5,965 nt of DNA from Acidobacteriaceae bacterium (lineage in GTDB: Bacteria > Acidobacteriota > Terriglobia > Terriglobales > Acidobacteriaceae), in assembly GCA_003165095.1 (NCBI GenBank), contig PLSH01000324.1, forward strand, positions 1-5,965, written 5' to 3'. Under the pieces are notes generated by a model. It was not told the DNA's origin. It did not search any database and worked only from the letters and a program-made list of their open reading frames with translations. Within the stretch, counting starts at the first letter, position 1; each line of letters begins with the position of its first letter. The position numbers were made by a program, and so were the translations under genes. Below are positions 3,627 through 5,965 of the stretch, one piece after another.

Positions 3627-5965
3627 ATGATTCTCCCGTTTGTCCGCGAGATATTTGCGGAGCTGGAGCACTCGCCGGGATTTGAGCGCGTACGAAGGCA
3701 TCTGAGCCTGGGTACGGGGCGGAGGCGTGTGTCCGGGCTGACGGGGACGGCACGGGCCCTGTACATTCCGCTGATGGCGCGGGCAGCCAAGCAGCCGGTG
3801 GTGGTGGTGGTGGCCGACAACCGGGCTGCCGAGGCCCTGGAGCCGATGATCAAGGCCGGATGCGAGCTGACCGGCGCCGTGGATCCGTCGCGGGTGGTGT
3901 GGCTTCCGGCGCACGATGTACTTCCCTTCGAAAATCTTTCGCCTCATCCCGACGTGCAGGAACAGCGGGCGACGGCGTTGTGGAAGCTGGCGACCGGGGC
4001 AGTGGAGATTCTGATTGCACCGGTGGAAGCCGCAGCGCTGAAGCTGTTCGACCGGGAGTACTATGCGGGTCTGGCGGTGACGCTGAAGCGCGGCGAAGAG
4101 GTGGATCTGGAAGTGTTGACGGGGCACCTGGGCAGCGTGGGCTATACGCAGATGGACCTGGTGGAGATGCCGGGGCAGTTCACGCGGCGGGGCGGAATCC
4201 TGGACGTTTACTCTCCGGAGTCGGACCGGCCAGTGCGCATCGAGTTTTTCGGCGACGAGATTGAGACGATTCGCAAGTTTGACCCGGAGACGCAGCGGTC
4301 GCAGAGCGGGCTGGACGAAGTGGAACTATTGCCGCTGACGGAGACGCCGGTGACGGAACGGCTGCTGGCCGCGGTGAATGGACGGTTGAGCCGTCAGCGC
4401 GTGGAAACGGAAGACGAGGAGATGGCGGCAGAGGCTGCCGCGGCGGGCGGAGTGAGCGTGTTTCCGGGGTGGGAGTTTTTCTCGGCGGTGGCGGGCGCGG
4501 AGCGGTCGTTGCTGACGCTGATTCCCAAGTGCGCACTGTTTGTGGAAGAGCCGGCGATGGTGCGCAACCAGATCGATCGCTGGTGGAACAAGGTAGAACA
4601 GCGGCACGAGCGGTCGGGGATTGGATCGCTGATCCGGCCCGAAGATATTTACCTACGGCCGGAGGTGTTGCGGGCGTCGCTCGACGGGCACATGGGCCTT
4701 GACCTGGATCAACTGGGCGTGGTGGACGTGCTGGATGAGGACTCGACGCTGGGCGAGATCGAGTTGAACACGCGGCCCACACTCAGGTTTCACGGGTCGA
4801 TCCCGGCGCTGACCGAGCAACTGAAGAGGCTGATGGAAACGGAGACGCGGATTGTGCTGGCGGCGCCGAACCAAGGTGACGTGGAACGGATGGCGACGGT
4901 TCTGCGCGAGTACCAGATTCCATACCGGCTGGGCAGCCGCGCGGCGCATGCCGGCGAAACGATTTTGGAAGAAGCCAGTTTCATGGCCGGAGACCTGCGC
5001 GTGCCGGTGATTGTGCGTACGCCAATCGCGGCAGGCGTGAGCTTTGGGGATGCGAACCTGATTTTGTTCGGGGCCAACGACCTCTCCGACGAAGCGGACG
5101 TAGCTGCGCGGCCGGAGCCGAAGCGGTCAAAGACGGCGGCGTTTGTTTCGGATTTTCGCGACCTGGGCATTGGCGATTACGTGGTGCACGTGGAACACGG
5201 GATCGCGCAGTACCAGGGGCTGAAGGAGATTGTGCAGGACGGACTCTCAGTGGAGTTCATGATTCTGGAATTCGCTGAATCGGCGAAGCTGTATGTTCCA
5301 CTGACGCGGCTGGATTTGATTCAAAAGTACCGCTCGACGGACGCGGGGCCGGCGCCGGTGCTGAACAGACTGGGGTCGCAGCAGTGGACCAAGACCAAGG
5401 CGCGGGTGCGCAAGGCCATGCAGGACATGGCCGGCGAGTTATTGAAGTTATACGCGGAGCGCACAACGGCGCAGGGGACGGCGTTTTCGAAGGACAACGA
5501 ATTTCAGAAGGAGTTTGAGGATTCGTTCGATTACAACGAGACCGACGACCAGGTTTCAGCGATCCGTGCGATCAAGTACGACATGGAATCGACGACGCCG
5601 ATGGACCGGCTGCTGTGCGGGGACGTGGGCTACGGGAAGACGGAAGTGGCGATGCGGGCGGCGTTCAAGGCGGTGCAGGATGGCAAGCAGGTGGCGGTGC
5701 TGACGCCGACGACGATTCTGAGCTTCCAGCATTTCGAGACGTTCAAGAAGAGGTTTGCGCAGTTTCCGATTCATATCGAGATGATTTCGCGGTTCCGTAC
5801 GGCGAAGGAACAGAAAGACATTGTGGAGCGGGTGGAGACGGGGCGTGTGGACATTCTGATCGGCACGCACAGGCTGCTTTCGAAGGACATCAAGTTTCAG
5901 GACCTGGGGCTGCTGGTGGTGGACGAGGAGCAGCGATTCGGGGTGCGGCACAAGGAGCGGCTGAA
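3627..5965 (+). CDS. mfd: Transcription-repair coupling factor Mfd, 3' end cut by the window
   Basis: Mfd is a DNA translocase that pushes RNA polymerase stalled at a lesion off the DNA and recruits UvrA. The frame is open through 779 codons; Mfd usually has about 1,100-1,200 residues, so the last third (later helicase motifs, TRG motif, C-terminal UvrA-masking domain) lies outside. Order of domains: UvrB-like module (about 1-230; VSGLTGTARAL at 35-45 replaces a Walker A and lacks GKT, as in the family; IEFFGDEIETIRKFD from 205); linker/D3; RNA-polymerase-interacting CarD-like domain starting near 512 (LGIGDYVVHVEHGIAQYQG); RecG-like motor with Walker A GDVGYGKT (665-672), TPTTIL (693-698), GTHRLL (746-751) and DEEQRFG (766-772). 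The distance from Walker A Lys to DEEQ is 95 residues, as in E. coli. An in-frame TGA at 3618-3620 makes ATG 3627 the earliest start; the Shine-Dalgarno is weak (GAGA, 3619-3622). Confidence 0.96.
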   Translation, partial: MILPFVREIFAELEHSPGFERVRRHLSLGTGRRRVSGLTGTARALYIPLMARAAKQPVVVVVADNRAAEALEPMIKAGCELTGAVDPSRVVWLPAHDVLPFENLSPHPDVQEQRATALWKLATGAVEILIAPVEAAALKLFDREYYAGLAVTLKRGEEVDLEVLTGHLGSVGYTQMDLVEMPGQFTRRGGILDVYSPESDRPVRIEFFGDEIETIRKFDPETQRSQSGLDEVELLPLTETPVTERLLAAVNGRLSRQRVETEDEEMAAEAAAAGGVSVFPGWEFFSAVAGAERSLLTLIPKCALFVEEPAMVRNQIDRWWNKVEQRHERSGIGSLIRPEDIYLRPEVLRASLDGHMGLDLDQLGVVDVLDEDSTLGEIELNTRPTLRFHGSIPALTEQLKRLMETETRIVLAAPNQGDVERMATVLREYQIPYRLGSRAAHAGETILEEASFMAGDLRVPVIVRTPIAAGVSFGDANLILFGANDLSDEADVAARPEPKRSKTAAFVSDFRDLGIGDYVVHVEHGIAQYQGLKEIVQDGLSVEFMILEFAESAKLYVPLTRLDLIQKYRSTDAGPAPVLNRLGSQQWTKTKARVRKAMQDMAGELLKLYAERTTAQGTAFSKDNEFQKEFEDSFDYNETDDQVSAIRAIKYDMESTTPMDRLLCGDVGYGKTEVAMRAAFKAVQDGKQVAVLTPTTILSFQHFETFKKRFAQFPIHIEMISRFRTAKEQKDIVERVETGRVDILIGTHRLLSKDIKFQDLGLLVVDEEQRFGVRHKERL

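Noticed and set aside
1..5965. A new multi-gene defence or biosynthetic system
   Set aside because: All recognisable genes belong to known families with separate roles, and no unexplained gene cluster is present; claiming a new system would go beyond the sequence.

Overview
The window looks like a chromosomal segment of a high-G+C Gram-negative bacterium. My best guess is an acidobacterium (Terriglobia type). This rests on remembered resemblance of the Mfd N-terminus and of the hairpin-rich intergenic DNA at the left end, so it is an inference and not a proof. All genes I can support lie on the + strand.

Layout. 1-694 holds no gene I can support. It is less G+C-rich than the rest and contains two REP-like hairpins (76-101; 186-211 flanked by a direct repeat), a small G+C hairpin (355-370), a 12-bp palindrome containing a -10-like hexamer (470-481), and a 15-bp near-identical direct repeat (495-509 and 541-555). 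695-1303 is a type II thymidine kinase starting at GTG behind a strong Shine-Dalgarno. 1407-2882 is a secreted M20-family zinc metallopeptidase. 2936-3467 is a DinJ/YafQ-type toxin-antitoxin operon whose two genes overlap by 14 bases, preceded by a GTATAC-AAT-GTATAC operator. 3468-3626 is a non-coding gap with a 13-bp palindrome. 3627 to the window end is the first two thirds of mfd, the transcription-repair coupling factor.

The genes do not form one pathway: a nucleotide-salvage kinase, an exported peptidase, a stress toxin-antitoxin pair and a DNA-repair translocase sit side by side in the same direction, each with its own apparent promoter region. The toxin-antitoxin pair is the only accessory module.

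I do not see a new multi-gene system here. The points most worth a second look are the non-canonical P-loop of the thymidine kinase (Asn where the family has Gly), the repeat elements and duplicated motif upstream of that gene, the operator of the toxin-antitoxin pair, and the apparently leaderless starts of the peptidase gene and mfd.
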